A model generated the notes under the pieces. That model did not search any database. It was not told the DNA's origin and worked only from the letters and a program-made list of their open reading frames with translations. From Chloroflexota bacterium (GTDB taxonomy: Bacteria; Chloroflexota; UBA11872; UBA12225; JAJDUF01): a DNA stretch of 64,000 bases. The stretch's first letter is position 1. Each line of letters begins with the position of its first letter. Of the stretch, positions 63,594 through 64,000 are shown one piece after another. The stretch covers positions 1-64,000 of the forward strand of contig JAJDUF010000010.1 of assembly GCA_022826725.1 (NCBI GenBank), in the 5' to 3' direction. The position numbers and the translations under genes are program-made.

Positions 63594-64000
63594 TTACAAC
63601 TGCACGATGTCGCGCGCAGTTTTCTGTGCCAGGGCCTTGAAATCGCTATAGGCTGCACTGGCAGCGGCGGCGTGACTACCCAAGGCCCCGTCCGCAGCCG
63701 TCAGCTTGAAGATGGGCTTGCGCGCCTCCTGAGCCATCGGGACAAGGCTGCGATAGTGCTTGACCGTAGCCAGGGAGTTCCGGTCCTGGTCAGGTGAGGG
63801 CGGGTACGGACCCTTTCCGTCCTCTAACAGGTTCTTGGCGTATTCCCCCGGCATCCGGTTAACCCACTTGTCGTATGCCCTTACCGGGCGGCCCAAACGG
63901 ACGCCGTGCTGCTGCACCACGTAGCCGATGGGGTTCATAGCTCCTTTGGGGATAGTAAGGCCCGGAATAGGATTGCGGCTATATCGCTCTTCCCACTCGC
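63594..64000 (-). CDS. Protein of unknown function, N-terminus beyond the right edge
   Basis: A methionine at 63938 could start a 114-residue protein, but the AAAGGAG before it is only two bases away, too close for a ribosome site. The frame stays open to 64000 with protein-like residues (EWEERYSRNPIPGLTIPKGA). The gene therefore probably begins outside the window. Visible features: RPVRAYDKWVNRMPGEYAKNLLEDGKGPYPPS and KHYRSLVPMAQEARKPIFKLTAADGALGSHAAAASAAYSDFKALA. I recall similar uncharacterised proteins, some named ParB-like, but cannot confirm this. Function unknown. Confidence 0.55.
   Translation of the reverse strand, partial: EWEERYSRNPIPGLTIPKGAMNPIGYVVQQHGVRLGRPVRAYDKWVNRMPGEYAKNLLEDGKGPYPPSPDQDRNSLATVKHYRSLVPMAQEARKPIFKLTAADGALGSHAAAASAAYSDFKALAQKTARDIVQL

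Noticed and set aside
63594-63938. Start of the right-edge gene at 63938
   Set aside because: The AAAGGAG is only two bases from this ATG and the frame is open and protein-like up to the edge, so a start outside the window is more likely.

Overview
The window is mostly GC-rich DNA from a bacterium. The style fits Chloroflexota (Thermomicrobia or SAR202-like): GC-rich codon use, many Gfo/Idh/MocA oxidoreductases, RRKYLGG-type lipoprotein signals followed by collagen-like linkers, a tiny bS22/AURKAIP1-like protein, and several families of short palindromic repeats between genes. This assignment is an inference from style, not from a marker gene.

Layout. (1) 0-9.2 kb: a replication and recombination module of the plasmid or integrative-element type. 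It holds a ribbon-helix-helix regulator, an HTH/coiled-coil protein, a DnaG-like primase, a Rad52-like annealing protein, a RadC/JAB protein, a protein of unknown function, a DUF6094-like methyltransferase and a SNF2-like helicase, each with a strong Shine-Dalgarno site and some separated by hairpin terminators. (2) 9.4-12.1 kb: accessory debris, with a broken VapBC pair, a small protein plus retropepsin-like protease pair, a decayed IS5-family element and an orphan gene with an unusual inverted repeat at its promoter. (3) 12.3-31.7 kb: a dense defence island. In order it holds a three-gene cassette (thymidylate-synthase homologue with a dCMP-hydroxymethylase-like residue, a uracil-DNA-glycosylase-like protein, and a protein like alpha-glutamyl/putrescinyl-thymine pyrophosphorylase clade 3); a HigB-like toxin with an XRE/ImmA partner; a PLD-SNF2 helicase with an Eco57I-type methyltransferase; a minimal CBASS (CD-NTase plus Cap15-like effector); an AbrB/PIN toxin-antitoxin pair; an HsdR remnant; and a prokaryotic viperin followed by an HTH-TPR protein. 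The last 5.6 kb lies between perfect 25-bp direct repeats, one of which overlaps the 3' end of tRNA-Glu(CTC). That is the signature of tRNA-targeted integration, although no integrase is seen.

(4) 31.7-54.6 kb: a chromosomal carbohydrate or small-molecule catabolism region. It has four Gfo/Idh/MocA oxidoreductases, three closely related zinc-type dehydrogenases, three tandem substrate-binding lipoproteins without permeases, a GH29 alpha-L-fucosidase, two phosphoesterases, and HyuA/HyuB hydantoinase subunits with a small zinc-ribbon protein. (5) 54.9-60.2 kb: three tandem coiled-coil/membrane-anchor paralogues, then a reverse-strand operon of a large N6-adenine methyltransferase and an AbiTii protein, which is a second small defence locus. 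(6) 60.2-64 kb: repeat-rich DNA including a 147-bp tandem repeat, then a beta-propeller glycosidase-like protein, a cupin and two small genes at the right edge.

The strongest candidates for new biology are the 12.3-15.1 kb nucleotide or base-modification cassette and the viperin/HTH-TPR pair in a tRNA-associated element. All family calls come from reading motifs; no database search was run.
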